A DNA stretch of 64,000 nucleotides from Arenicola marina (GCA_964019135.1 OZ025253.1:7011059-7075058); one strand, 5' to 3'. Counted from the first letter of the stretch, positions 12,339-24,725 are shown. Translations and numbers: made by a program. The notes: generated by a model from the sequence alone, not told the origin.

Positions 12339-12440
12339 TTTTACAGACTCAAAGAGATGTCAAACATATGCATCATGATTTTGAGATACTTTTATTCTTG
12401 ATTTTAAAATGTAAAAAACCTAAGATGGTGCTTGTAAGTA
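12339..12440 (-). repeat. 102-bp inverted repeat, arm 2 (left copy)
   Basis: Reverse complement of 9243-9345, lying directly at the upstream edge of the envelope-like frame. Confidence 0.7.
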
Positions 12441-12889
12441 GGCTCCTTGAAGTGGTTTTAACATTATTTGAACTGCCGCCGTTGTTACTCTAACGTATCA
12501 ACCGTTGTTGTACGACTGGGCTGCAAATACAACCTCTGCAGTATCCGTCAAACCGCTGTTGCGTGGCACGGCGATGCAGCTGGTTGGCCACGGCCATAGG
12601 AGTACCCGGGAACCGTCGTTACCCTTTCAAGTTTCGTGATGCATGTGAAGTACCCAGAAAACCGAGGTTTGGCAATTATAAAAACGTTTTATAACGCTCT
12701 GACTGTGCTAGGTAGACTATGCCTGTCGGTTTATAGCATACGTGACTTAGTTGACTTTGATTTATTTTGCTTAAACACAATTATGTCCCTTTAATATCAC
12801 CGTTCTGTCCTGTTAATATAGCAATCTCGATGCAATTAAAGGACATGGAGAAGAAAAAACGAATCACTTACGGCGAGACGTGGGTGATT

Positions 12890-13140
12890 CAGTGGCGGAT
12901 CCAGCGGGGTGGGGGGGGGGCGCTACTGAGGCTTAAGCCCCCCCCCACCCCCTGTTCAAGCCACAGAAGCCCTGCCGCCCCACCGCCGATAGGTTTAGCC
13001 CCCGCGAATAAAGAAGCCTATCCCTGTCTGGGAGCAGCAACATGATGCTGAGGAAGGGCCAGTGTCCCACGCTTTCGCCGCCTACGCACTGTAATTGCGA
13101 AGTTCAATCCCCCCACTCCCTAAAGTCTAGATTCACCCCT
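12890..13140 (+). mobile_element. Short non-autonomous element carrying CAGTGGCGGATCCAG (candidate)
   Basis: Begins with CAGTGGCGGATCCAG followed by G-runs and C-runs, a start seen in abundant short DNA-transposon-like repeats of aquatic invertebrates. A reverse-complement of the same start ends at about 15312. The right end near 13140 is a guess, since no clear matching terminal repeat or target duplication was found. Confidence 0.35.
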
Positions 13141-15244
13141 GCGGTGAGGACACAGGCGAACTAGTGAGGAATATGCGTAATTTCTTTAGTGTCCGTTACT
13201 ACTTGTGCGTTCCATAAATTATGGAACTTATAACGGTTAATTGTGCATTTTGTGGCCAAGTGTGACAAGTGACGCTTCTGGGTAGGGTCCAGTGATTTTT
13301 TCACAGTGTTGCTGAGCCGTTGTCTCGCATTTCAAAATGGCCGCTGTCAAACTAGTTGTGGACGAGTCCAAACCTACATTTGCATTTGTTTGTACCGCTT
13401 CTCCTCATGCTTCTTCTTTTTTTTGTATGTTTATTCCTGTTATATATCAAATACCTAGCCGAAGGCCTTGTCTTATTGGCATGGCATACAGAAACAGATT
13501 AAGTATCACATTCGCCTAAAAACTTACCGCTCTGTAATCACTTGGTAACTGACGCTAAAATCACAAATGGTTCTTTCAGTTCTGTTCAACGTGTTAATCG
13601 CCAGATGGAAGAACAATGCATCATTATGATTTATGCAATAAAGAAATAGGAGTGAATATTGGCCGGCATGCCACCTTATGCTACCCACTCTGTTACTTCA
13701 ATATATGAAGATTTTTTTTTCAAAGTTAGATACCAGTGAATGTTCATCAATTACGACACTATTGTTTGATCGTAAAAGGCATATTGCATGGCGCCGGAGG
13801 CCTTTTGGATCAAATTTGTCCACTCGGTTACTGTCCACTCGGTTACTGTCCATTCGGTTACTGTCCACTCGGTTACTGTCCACTCGGTTACTGTCCACTC
13901 GTTTATTGTCCACACTGTTGCCGAATCGGAAAGGAACAGAGTGAACATCGATTGTAGCATCATGAACAAATAGATACCCCCTCCAGCGAATCAACCATCC
14001 CTCCTCCCCCACCAACCACGGAGAGCACATCACGGCCTCGCATTTTGGACCTATGCTTTGTCTCTCCCGTCACCCACTGACCCTCCCGCTAACCCCTTCC
14101 CACCCACCAATCTCTCCGTCTTCCCTTCCCGGGTCTCTACCTCGATCCAAGCCTGGCGGAAGACGCTTGTATGGCACGCGATAGCTGCATAAACCTCACA
14201 TTTACAGATATCTTCAAGCGTTTGCAGATATCTGCAGATCATCTGTAAATATCTCCAAATCATTTATTGTATTCTGCAAATAAATGTATTTTGTTATCAG
14301 GCTGTAATTTCAGTTGATATGAGAATTTGGGGGCGGGGGGGTGGGGGTGAGGAGGTGTGGAAATAGAAGCCTGGGTGAACAGCGGTTACCGGCGCTAGCA
14401 CAAATTATGACAAACAGGGCTACCCCCATACCATAAAATGGCCTTACATAATAGAGACTGTAACGAATAATAAATAGGTAGCGCAAAGAGTAAAAAGCAA
14501 TAAACAATAATAAATGGCACAACAAACTATGAAATGGATCTTTCATGCGACTCAACCCACCCACTCGCTTTGCCTGACGCCTCTTTTGTTAACCACAGCC
14601 ATTTTAAATAAACTCTTGATAATAACACGTTTATCTTCTTTAATCCCAGCCCCCCCATGTGAATAACTTAAAAATAGCAAAAGTGCATTGCACCCAAAGG
14701 CTTCCGTACGGCTCAAGCTAAATGCCCGCATCAGATTACCAAGTCATCCATCAGGCGTCGCGCCATTGACAAATCGCGAACCCCCAAGAATTTGGAACAT
14801 TCAAAAGACAAAAAAGACACCTACAACGCACTGATGCGACATCCCCTCGGTTTGGGGAAAGTGTGATGTGGAGGAGGCCGCCGTTGGTGGTTGGTGGGGG
14901 TTGAGTTGTAGAGCTGGCGGGTGGCGGGGGGGTGGGTGGTATGTGGGGCCAAGGGAGCAGTCACCTTAGGCTGGCGCGCAGCTATTACTCATCCCAAGTA
15001 ACACTTCGGCTTTTAGGAGCGAGACGGCAAAATGGTGAGTATCGGGGGCAATGTCAATCGCAATCATGGTGTCTGGAAGCTTCGGTCAGATCTCCTCTAT
15101 GACCGGAAGACTTCAACACATAGAAGTCAGGTCATCAGCAACCACTTTCGGAATAGAACTGTGAGGATTACTTTTAAAGTAGCTAGTAGCGAGCCAAGCA
15201 CTGTTAAGGTCGCATTTTTTAAGGATAAATTGAGTTTTGTATGT
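13140..15244 (+). other. Non-coding stretch with no gene recognised
   Basis: It contains the 15-bp array at 13815-13915, pyrimidine-rich sequence (13980-14110), a small cluster of CAGATATCT motifs (14210-14265) and G-rich tracts near 14330 and 14880-14940. The open frames present are short or low-complexity. Confidence 0.5.
13815..13915 (+). repeat. 15-bp minisatellite
   Basis: Six to seven copies of CCACTCGGTTACTGT. Because 15 is divisible by three, several frames stay open across it (VTVHS or EWTVT repeats). No coding role is implied. Confidence 0.9.
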
Positions 15245-15312
15245 AAAATATTCTCACACCAGGTCTGCCCCCCCCCCCCTCTTCTCTTTCCCAAATTTCT
15301 GGATCCGCCACT
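15245..15312 (-). mobile_element. Repeat end carrying the GGCGGATCCAG start (minus)
   Basis: Read on the minus strand it starts TAGTGGCGGATCCAGAAATT and continues into a G-run. This is the same start as at 12890 in opposite orientation. Translated, it gives the SGGSRNLGKRRGGGG string that such repeats produce when annotated as protein. The full extent is unknown. Confidence 0.4.
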
Positions 15313-15629
15313 AGACTCACAAGTCTCAAAGTCCATCATCCGCCCTACGCAGAATAAACACAAGAAAAAGATCAACCCGATGTGCTGTTTCATGGTCCTG
15401 GGACACACATTGATAAATCACTTGGTTAAAGAGCACGACAACTGTCGAGAAATGGAAAAGGAATTTATTAAATTATAGCAAGCTACGTATGGGATGGGGA
15501 TCGACCGGCAGCTTTATCCAGTGCTACTCCACAGCGTCATCAGTCAGTGTTATCGATTAGTTTTCTTCCTGATTGCGCTATAGCATCACTAAGTAGAATG
15601 GTAATTACCAGCAGATCCTTTGCTCCATT

Positions 15630-15810
15630 AATATAGACCAGTGGGTTAGACTGCTGGCAAGCTGAGAGCCTAACGACACGTGGATCTGTGGTCAGAGCCC
15701 TGATGTGGCCATGTCTGTGTGGCCGCAGGATAAAGATCCCATACGTTTCCTCGCAAAGAGTAGGCCGGTAATCAGTTGTTTCCTTCCTGCTCTCTTTGGT
15801 GCGATATGAC
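15630..15810 (+). mobile_element. tRNA-derived SINE, diverged copy
   Basis: Shares an extended block with 16473-16680 (GAGAGCCTAACG, then GAGCCCTG.TGTGGCCATGTC, then AAGATCCCAT), including a degraded B-box-like segment. The tRNA-like head is too decayed to name an amino acid. The shared body makes it a repeat family rather than a tRNA gene. Confidence 0.55.
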
Positions 15811-16472
15811 CAGAATTGGTATTGAATATACAACCAATGAGCAAAAAGACATATCATAGCTCAAGTATCCCTACTTCCCCTCGCTTCTTAGAAATCCAGC
15901 ATATCTCCTTTCCTGTATTATGTTGGGCCTCTTCCCTTCTCTGCTCCATGCGCGGTCCATTAGACACACTCTCGTCCCCTCATCGCACGGTATCTGGTCA
16001 TCGGTCAACATACATCGGTCCACCCCTCACCCCCTCATACACTCCATTCCTATTAACCACATATCTTTACCCACCCTATGCATGGCCATCACATATCTTA
16101 CCCTTAGCAAGCCACCCCCCTCCCCACCCCCCACCACCACCCGGCCTCCGACACCCGGGCTTCCTCTCCCCTTCACAGACGTTGATTACGCTCAACCCAG
16201 TGTCGACATAGCTAAGAGCGTTCATTACGCGCCGTCCGCGAGGCTGAAGCACGACCCACACATATTCATTACCGGATAACTCTGTAGGCCAGGCGTTCAG
16301 TGACCCAATGGGACACGGAGCATTTCTATTTCGGTTTAAGACGCGTCTCATACGGATGTTGTTTGTTTTGCGGAGGAAAATGCGAATGTCACATAAAACC
16401 GACCAAACATCGAATCACGTTACTTTAAAAGTATCGTAAAATTGTTCGATGTTTCGAATATTGAGCGAGGCC
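15811..16472 (+). other. C-rich non-coding stretch
   Basis: Pyrimidine-rich sequence with long C-runs (16110-16170). The open frames here (for example 15816-16211) are composition artefacts full of proline, serine and histidine. No gene is recognised. Confidence 0.5.
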
Positions 16473-16680
16473 GGCCCGATAGCTCAGTTGGCTGGAGCGC
16501 TCGCATTCAGTGCCCGTTTCACATGAGAGCCTAACGGCACCTAGATCGATGGTTTGAGCCCTGTTGTGGCCATGTCTGTGTTATCAAGATCCCATGTCCT
16601 CATTCGCAAATACTAGAGGGTTTGGGTCCTTCCTTCTCACATTGACGCGTTCTGGTTGTTTGCCTTCACTCGCTTGACAC
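16473..16680 (+). mobile_element. tRNA-derived SINE
   Basis: The head reads GATAGCTCAGTTGGCTGGAG, a good A box, and a B-box-like GGTTTGAGCCC follows about 55 bases later. A body shared with 15630-15810 then follows. Spacing between the boxes is longer than in a normal tRNA, so this is a SINE relic rather than a tRNA gene. Confidence 0.6.
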
Positions 16681-18723
16681 ACAAGATCGGCTAAGGTTGT
16701 CCCTGGTTGCACAACTAACCATTAAGGTTCTGTGCATATCAGAATTATAACCATCTGAGTAGATTGATGTAATACATGAGCGGTTAGAGAGTTGATAAAC
16801 CAGAATGCGGTTGTCTCATAAGTGACTGTCATTGATAGGCGATCAAATGCGCGGGGATTTCCATGTCGTATGGCATAATAATCACCATGACTCGCATATC
16901 GACGCGCCGTATCTATGGTTACGGATCAATGTTCCTTATATGGACTGACCAGGTGAGGACAATATGGTGTTCCATTTGTCGCAGAAATGTAAACATCGAT
17001 GATTTGCCTCAAAATTAAACACTTCCAACAGTTTCATCGAAGAGAAAACATACATTATGGAGAGATAAATGTCTTATCTTTAACTTTATTATGATTTTAT
17101 AGTTAGCAATGCCTGGACCAAATTAAACGAAAAGTACTTGCACTGTACAGCCCTAGTGGTGACAACGACGTTATATGAGACCTTCTGGGCGAATCAGAAA
17201 GTTTTCATCTTAGTCACGATTTGGGACGTGGAACCAGGCAAACTGCGCGGTGAGCGCTGCGAGAAAAGCGTGGGACTCTTCTCGATATGCATATAACTTA
17301 AATAATCACCTGTTGACTATCTAGTTACGACATATTGGTGAAAGACGGTTTGAATTTGTATTTTTCCAAATTACTAACTGCGTTCAGTAAACTTCGGACA
17401 CTACAGCCCCCTGAATACCAACACATCGATTTCGAGTTCAGTAATTCCGGTTAGATATATCTTCCACGACTGATTTCGTCATAGTTTTGTTAAAATCGAG
17501 AAATCAATCATAAATGCTTTGTCAAATTATATATACCTTTATTTGAATAAATATTTGAATAGGAATAACATTTATAATTTCATTGTTTTTACTTAAATAT
17601 TGTGCCATTAAATGAATCTTCAATCAGATCCTTTGTATTTGGCAAATATTTGATGTCAACTAATTTGTACCTACATTTGTTGTCTGAGATATATTACACG
17701 TATATATAAATCTGAGCTTATGAGAAATAAATTGGTAAGGCATACGATTTATCTATGATTAGTTATTTTTTAATTTGTCAATTATTCGGTTGTTTGGGGA
17801 TTACATTCAAGTGAACATACAAATAAACTATTAGAAAATATGTAAATATGAATTAGATAAGATTACAACTACGTAGTTGCAAAAGTCAACTTAATCTATG
17901 ACGAAATGAAAGAGTTGTGCGCCAAGCTTACTGAGCGTGGCCAGTATCATGAAAAAACACGTTTAACACGTCATCTACTAAAATTTGACATTAGCAAGTT
18001 GACAGTTCTTGATAAAAAACGCACAAAAAATGAATTGCGACCCATCCCTTGCTCGCCGTGCCGGTCAGCGTAGCATGCCTGCTTCTACGTCCTAACCGTA
18101 ATTAGTATGAACCCTCTGTGCGCGGTATCCATTGGTTCGCAAGGGGGCTGACATGCCCTATGTATACTGATATGGTGTACAGAACACGACTGGCTCACAC
18201 ATTGTATGGTGGCTAGCAAGCGCTAAGCATTTAATTTCGAATGTTTTACAGAATAACTAAAATAATTGACTAATACAATTGGAATAATGTTTTCACTAAT
18301 CAGGCTCACTAATCATTTAACTACAATACGTGGCTTATAATATGGTTTTGATCAAATAAATGACCGGCATAATTAACGTACTCAGAATTTAGTTGTGTGG
18401 TGGATATATACCAAGCCAAACTTACATCAGGATACATTTATTTTGTTTTCCAAAACCACCTATTACAAACAGATACAATAAATCGAAGTTTGTCTATACT
18501 TTGTTATATAAAAGCCATAGACAAAATATTGTGATATGAATTAATAATTGTTATCTAAATTGGTGCATGCATTCATACATGCATTACGCTAATTTCGTGG
18601 ATATCGCAATTTTATTATTTTTTATAATTATAGTCTGTTTCCCGTTTTTACCAGCCGCCATTGACAGCGAGCACATAAATATTATTCTAGAATATTTGTA
18701 AAACCGTCATAATTAGCAATATA
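16681..18723 (+). other. AT-rich intergenic sequence
   Basis: About 2 kb downstream of the minus-strand EGF-ConA gene. No open frame above 60 codons, no tandem array and no recognisable element. It includes the presumed 3' untranslated and terminator region of that gene, but I could not place a poly(A) site with confidence. Confidence 0.5.
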
Positions 18724-19015
18724 TTAATTTTTCAGAGTAGTTAACGCGGGGTTCCTGAACCTAATGACGTTGCTGAAACCATTGGCAGCAAATATGCCCG
18801 TCTGACTTCGTGTTGGAAAATGAGCGTTCACTTCGCTCAATTTGACGTTATTAACGTACACTGAGGCGCGGCCTTCAGAAGATTCGACCTTGACGGTGAA
18901 CCAGGTTGACCCTACTACCGGGGATGCCGTGCAACGCGCTTCCGTCGTGGCGTAGAATTTTCCAGAAGTGAAGTAGCCATGCTGCACACAACCATCTCTA
19001 TTGGCCCAATGCGGT
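18724..19015 (-). CDS. EGF-ConA-like gene, last exon: C-terminal half of lectin-like domain
   Basis: This 292-nt exon follows ATTATGTTCATCAG. Its first base completes the Arg codon split by the previous exon (TTCAG/A), giving the block FVYFRPHWANRDGCVQHGYF. The remainder reads as a beta-sandwich of the concanavalin-A-like lectin/glucanase type (WFTVKVESSEGRASVYVNN, then TGIFAANGFSNVIRFRN) and ends at a TAA. The G.IFAANG and paired beta strands recall LamG and DUF1080-like sugar-binding folds. The specific subfamily is not named. With the exon at 19387 it makes a domain of about 190 residues, probably extracellular, since it follows EGF domains. The ligand is unknown. Confidence 0.75.
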
Positions 19016-19386
19016 CTGATGAACATAATACATGGCATGATTAGTGCCTTTTCATAACTAAACGCCAATCATGAGCATAAATGAATATTTTGAATGTCAA
19101 ATATGGTTTCTACTCACATTATTGATTGATTTAGACTTGGAATTAAATTCCCGGAACTTTTGGAATATTAAGAATATAACACTATACGCCCAATATAATT
19201 GGCAAATAAGTACTTTTTATTTACATGTTACTTATTAGCTTATTTTGAAACATATACATCACAGCAGTAGGTTTGATTAGGTTACCATTTGGGGAGCAAC
19301 ACTACAATAAGAACCGGACATCAACAGGTCTTTTAAATTTCGAACCGTGCACATTCAGCGCAGCTGTTGAAGAAGTTTTTGCAAAC

Positions 19387-19669
19387 CTGAAGTAGACGAA
19401 ATCGAAGTTGTCACTGTCGATAACGTTGAAGATCACTCCAGGGTGTCCGGAATTGGGACTTTGCCAACCCGCCTGGTTGTAAAGGTCCACGGTGTAGACG
19501 TACTGCTCCAGGTTGAGGTTGTCGTCTATGAACATGACACGACAGACCCCCGCAGTTGGCCAACCCCCGGGTCGTGTGGCGTGCAGGGATGTATAGTCAT
19601 TTTCAGTTTTCATGATGTCACACAGCGTAACTTCGATGTGATGGTTAATAAGTCTGCTGCAGGGGGGTT
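19387..19669 (-). CDS. EGF-ConA-like gene: N-terminal half of lectin-like domain
   Basis: A 283-nt exon, acceptor TCTTACTACAG and donor CTTCAG/GTTTGC. It enters in phase 1 and leaves in phase 2, matching the phase-1 end of the EGF exons and the one-base start of the last exon. Read-through from the EGF exon gives EDLT followed by EPPCSRLINHHIEVTL. Key segments are NLEQYVYTVDLYNQAG and HPGVIFNVIDSDNFDFVYFR. The last is the conserved 'G.IF...D..NF.F.YFR' strand pair of the ConA-like family. The three-way phase agreement is the main support for this gene model. An alternative acceptor 10 nt downstream (CCTGCAG) would break the frame. Confidence 0.75.
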
Positions 19670-19810
19670 CTGTAGTAAGATAACGGAATAACATTGACTA
19701 TAGCAGCAGCATGCATGGCCGGGATTTATCTGCACACATGGGCTAAACCGAGTCAGTGATAGCGGCGCCAGAATGTTCATGAACTTTATTTTGCCTTCAA
19801 CCTGCGGCGT

Positions 19811-19832
19811 TATATATATATATATATATATA
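19811..19832 (+). repeat. (AT)n microsatellite
   Basis: About eleven AT/TA dinucleotides in the intron of the EGF-ConA gene. Confidence 0.9.
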
Positions 19833-20899
19833 CTAAGATGTCCATCCAGATGTGAGGTGTTTGTCGCTATAAGACCCTTACTGTGGGGTACTGGCCTGAC
19901 TGTGAGGTATCTATAATACCCCACAAAAATGAGTAGTGTAGTGCTGGATTACCATTTGATGCATTCCACCTCTCATTGCGTAACCCGGTTTCAGGTCGGA
20001 AATTTATACATATAATTAATCATCCATATGCAGCTGCTGCCATCTTGCGAATAACACTGCAACGAAAACTAATCGAATCGTCTAACGACGTCATTATAAA
20101 GCATCTTCTTGGCGACAGTTTTGTTGCTTGGCAACGTCGTTCGTTCGCGTCATTTTTAGCGAGTGTAGCATGAATTTCGTGCGCTTTCAAATGCATCAGA
20201 CCAACAAATGTTGAAAAGTCGGAAGAGAAGCATGCGATCAAGTTAAAGTAAGCCTTTTTATCCGTTTATTTCAGTTTGATTAATTCATGGTGCTAAGAAA
20301 TCAGTTAGGCATTGTTTAGTATTTTGTGTGAATGAGAGGCAAATCTCTTCAGCAGGTGGACAATTTGATGTGTTTGGATGATAGGCTAGGCTAACTGCTA
20401 AACTGGAAATAGGCCTAAGGCTCAACTGAAATCTAAAGTAAAATAACTTAAATCTACATCTATCGACTTGTCAACTTCATTGTCGTCAACTCAAAAGTAG
20501 GAATTTAAAGCACAACCGCGGATACTTATTGTAGATAGAGGCCTAATTCTGTATTGTATTCTGTAATTTTTTAATATCACGATGTAAGTGGATTAACTTA
20601 ACGGTTTAAGGGGTGTTCTCCGACATCCAAACCACCACAAAGTTGAAGGTTTACAGGGTGAATAGCCTATAAGCTTAGCACAACACTTTTCGATGTAGAA
20701 AACAATCATGGCGGCGTACGCAAACTGATCTCATAAATGGGGGCCGGAAGGAAGAATAGATCTAGAGTTTGTAGATGGCAAATATTTTAAACATTTAAGA
20801 CATTTTGCGCCGGGAGCATTCGAAGAGCTTTGTCCTAATCAAAACATCGCCAACCAACCAAAGTGATGTGTTATTGATTCAAGGTGTTTTTTTTAACAA

Positions 20900-23645
20900 C
20901 GATTGTAAGGCAACGAAAGAACACGATGATGCCAGCCACATGCTAAAGAACTGGTTTAGACTATAGCAACAAAATCAATGTCACTTGCAACTGAGGAAGG
21001 TCACTTGCAACTGAGTAAATTGTTTATTGAACCCTTAACCAATAAGACATACGCTTAGACGTTAGGTATCAATTCGGTACCGGACTAGGCCTTGTTTGTC
21101 AGTTTATATAGCTGACAAAAGTATATCACAGGCAGTGATGATATAGGCTATAGGGCCTAATATAATATATGCTGATATAAGGACAAAGACGATCTGTGAG
21201 ATTATATATACCTCACAGAATGTCAAACTATTATTTGAATATCCTACATTCCACCTGAATAGATTCCGGGCTAAAGCTAATAAATACTGGCGAACAGTCA
21301 GTTTATATACCTCAAAATAATGTTTCACTCGTAGAGATGTGCTAACACGTGAACTGTTACTTGATATACCTCACAAAATATCGAATAGGCAATGATGCCA
21401 GGCTGTAAGTATTGCCGCCAAACGCTGACGAACTGTTAACCTAATTAACTGAAGAGCCGCTTGCTTGTACAAATGCGAGGATATTTACAACGACACCTGA
21501 CTAGCAGTTAGTTTAAATGTTCAATACAAAAAAAAAAAGAATCGCACACACTTGCAGTCATGTTATGAAACACCCAACAACTAGCTGGCCAAATCTCAGT
21601 TTATGTACCTCACAAAATGTCTTCCTCGCATATAATTCAACGAAAGGACACGATCATGGGAGCCTATAACCAACACATGCTAAAATATAATATAATATAT
21701 ACTGACAATCTGTGAGATTATATACCTCACAAAATGTCATCATTTGTACAAGCGCCAAGCTACGACATACCCTAACTCACGAACTATTATTGAAATACCC
21801 TACATTCCACCTGCACAGATTCAGAGCGTAAGCTAAGAAATACTGGTGAACAGTCAGTTTATGTAACTCACAATAGTTTAACCCCCGTAGAGATGTGCTA
21901 ACGCATAAACTCTTACTTACTTTATATACCTCACAAAAATATCGTATAGGCAGTGATGCCAGGCTATAGGGATTGATGCCAATTAAACGCTGACGAACTG
22001 TTAACATATTTGCCTAACAGCTCTCCTGCTTGTGCAAATGGCACGATATATCCAACAAAACCTGACGAACAGCTTTTTAAAATTCATCACAACTGATCGC
22101 ACACACATGCAGTGATGTTATGTAATGCCCAACAACTACCTGACCAAATCTCAGTTTAAGTACCCCACAAAATGTCTTCGTCACATATAAGGCAACGAAA
22201 GAACCCGATGATACCAGCCTATTACCAACATATGCTGAAGAACTGTCAGTTTATATAGCCGAAAAAAGTATCTCAAAGGTAGTGATGATAGGTTATCATA
22301 ATATGTGCTGTCGATCTGTGAGATTATATACCTCACAAACTGTCATCTTTGTACAAGCGCCAAGCTACGACATACCTTAACTTACGAACTATTATTGGAA
22401 TACCCTACATTCCACCTGCACAGATTCAGAGCTTAAGCTAAGAAATACTGGGGGACAGTCAGTTTTTATATACCTCACAATACTGTCTCACTTGCAGAGA
22501 TGTGCTAACACATGAACTCTTACTCTATATACCTCACAAAAATATCATATAGGCAGCGATGCCAGGCTATAGGGATTGCCGCGAAACGCTGACGAACGGT
22601 TAAACTTTTTACCCAAAGACCCGCTTGCTTGTACAAATGCGAGGATATTTACAACGACATCTGACCAGCGGTTACTTTAAATATTCAACACACAAAAAAA
22701 TAATCGGACACACGTGCAGTAATGTAATGAAATACCCAACAACTAGCTGGCCAAATCTCAGTTGATGTACCTCACAAAATGTCTTCCTCGCATATAATGC
22801 AACGAAAGGACACGATGATGCGGTAGCACATCTCTACGAGTGATACAGAATTTTGAGGTATTTAAACTGACTGTTCACCAGTATTTCTTAGCTTACGCTC
22901 TGAATCTGTGCAGGTGGAATGTAGGGTATTCCAATAATAGTTCGTGAGTTAGGGTATGTCGTAGCTTGGCGCTGTACAAAGATGACATTTTGTGAGGTAT
23001 ATAATCTCACAGATTGTCAGCATATATATTATATTATATTATAGCCTGGCATCACTGCCTATGATATATTTTTGTCGGCTATATAAACTGACAGTTCTTC
23101 AGCATGTGTTGGTTATAGGCTCGCATCATCGTGTCCTTTCGTTGCATTATATGCGAGGAAGACGTTTTGTGAGGTACATAAACTGAGATTTGGCCAGCTA
23201 GTTGTTGGGTGTTTCATAACATGACTGCAAGTGTGTGCGATTCTTTTTTTTTGTATTGAACATTTAAACTAACTGCTAGTCAGGTGTCGTTGTAAATATC
23301 CTCGCATTTGTACAAGCAACCGGGTCTTTAGTTAAATAGGTTAACAGTTCGTCAGCGTTTGGCGGCAATACTTACAGCCTGGCATCATTGCCTATTCGAT
23401 ATTATTGTGAGGTATATAAAGTAAGAGTTCATGTGTTAGCACATCTCTACGAGTGAAACATTATTTTGAGGTATATAAACTGACTTTTCGCTACGTATTT
23501 CTTAGCTTAAGCTCTGAATCTGTGCAGGTGGAATGTAGGATATTCAAATATTAGTTCGTAAGTTAAGGTATGTTGTAGCTTGGCGCTTGTCAAAAAGATG
23601 ACATTTTGTGAGGTATATATAGTAAGAGTTCAATTGTTAGCACAT
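20900..23645 (+). repeat. Direct and inverted 560-610-bp repeat array in an intron
   Basis: CAACGAAAGGACACGATGAT-type anchors occur at about 20911, 21638, 22193 and 22800 on the plus strand and inverted at about 23146. CTACATTCCACCTG anchors occur at 21244, 21800 and 22406 direct, and inverted at 22911 and 23525. So roughly three and a half direct units face about 1.4 inverted units, with the turn near 22813. Within units, TATATACCTCACAAAATGTC or close variants recur about every 50-250 bases. There is no coding potential. It lies in the intron between the EGF and ConA exons. It could be a foldback-type element or a rearranged satellite; the family is unknown. Confidence 0.85.
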
Positions 23646-24201
23646 CCGCTCTTCAAGCCTACAATTATAGGGTCATCAAAACTACGACTATTCATTCATG
23701 TGTGCCATGATAGATATACATCACACACACACTACAGGGATCCTTGTACATTTAATTAGTTGCCTTTTATAACGAAAGTTGTCCATACTTTTGGCTATTG
23801 TGACGTACTTATGGTTCCAATGATTGTCTGGTTCTGTGTGCAAGATATTTCTCTCAACGTTATGTATACCTCATGGAAGCTTAAGTGGAGTGGTAATCTA
23901 AATGTAGAGCGCTGCTTTGTATATATGCGGTTGGTTCTTTGTTCTTCACATTTAAAGCTTTGGATTATTGAACCAGTTGTTGCAATTTGTACAATGATAA
24001 ATCGAGTGCATCTACAAGGCACATGGCTTGGTATATAACTTCCCACAAAGGCACGTATCTCGTTTTTGTTAAAAGCATCTCTATTTTGCGTACTGTTGTC
24101 ACACAAAAGACTTAATTAAGGTTGGCAAATGTTCTTAAAATGCTACAAAAATGGCATGCACCATATTTAGTGGGGCTTATGCATGGCATTTGAGAATCTA
24201 C

Positions 24202-24315
24202 CTGTGAGGTCTTCGCACGTTGGTCCCTGGTATTCCTGTGGACAGCTACAGCTGACGCCTCCGCCGCTCACGCTGCACGTCCCTCCGTTCTCGCAGGGCT
24301 TGTCCACGCACATAT
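24202..24315 (-). CDS. EGF-like domain exon, copy 1 (3'-most)
   Basis: A 114-nt exon bounded by TTTCCACAG and ACAG/GTAGAT, phase 1 at both ends, so it can be gained or lost without shifting the frame. It encodes one complete EGF module with six cysteines (DMCVDKPCENGGTCSV, CSCPQEYQGPTCEDLT). It splices in phase onto the ConA exon at 19387-19669. EGF modules of this kind act as spacers or protein-binding units in secreted and cell-surface proteins. There is no calcium-binding DxN/DE consensus at the start, so it is probably non-calcium-binding. Confidence 0.85.
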
Positions 24316-24489
24316 CTGTGGAAAGGACACACATTAAGCCCAGATAGAAGTGCAAAAGTCGCGGTCACCGTTACATCGCTTAACCTATATGTGGTGATGC
24401 ACCAGTGAGTTATTACACCCTTTAAAGACAACGCCCACGACGAATTAAAGTCATCAGGCAAGATAACGTAAGCAAGGTATTAAGATAAG

Positions 24490-24725
24490 ATAAGATGGAC
24501 TGGGATAGGGTGTATTTCAGGGGCGGATCCAGGAGTGGTGTGGACTGGGATAGGGTGCATTTCAAGGGCGATTCCAGAAGTGGTGTGGTGTGGACTATGA
24601 TAGGTTGTATTTCAAGGGAGATCCTGGAGTGGTTTGGACTAGGATAGGGTGTATTTCAAAGGCTGATCCAGGAGTGGTGTGGACTGGGATAGGGTGTAGT
24701 TCAAGGGCAGATCCAGGAGAGGTTA
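24490..24725 (+). repeat. 45-bp repeat (unit 1 of the EGF triplication)
   Basis: About five degenerate copies of GTGGACTGGGATAGGGTGTA with TTCAAGGGCGGATCCAGGAG. The GGCGGATCCAGG part recalls the element starts at 12890 and 15312. Confidence 0.85.

Larger units (their letters stand above)
1..12752 (+). repeat. Segmental duplication, left copy
   Basis: This whole stretch recurs in direct orientation at 52055-64000. The copies match from the first base of the window to the last, so both true ends of the duplication lie outside what can be seen. By eye single-base differences are about 1-2%. Larger differences are about 1.7 kb of minisatellite, a 790-bp segment and an 80-bp segment present only on the right, and a 20-bp piece missing here just upstream of the Ly6 first exon. 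Either a real segmental duplication or two alleles placed in tandem by the assembly would look like this. No runs of N mark a join. Confidence 0.95.

Noticed and set aside
13698-14033. Repeat protein with VTEWTVTEW units
   Set aside because: Product of the 15-bp repeat; frames on both strands are open for the same reason.
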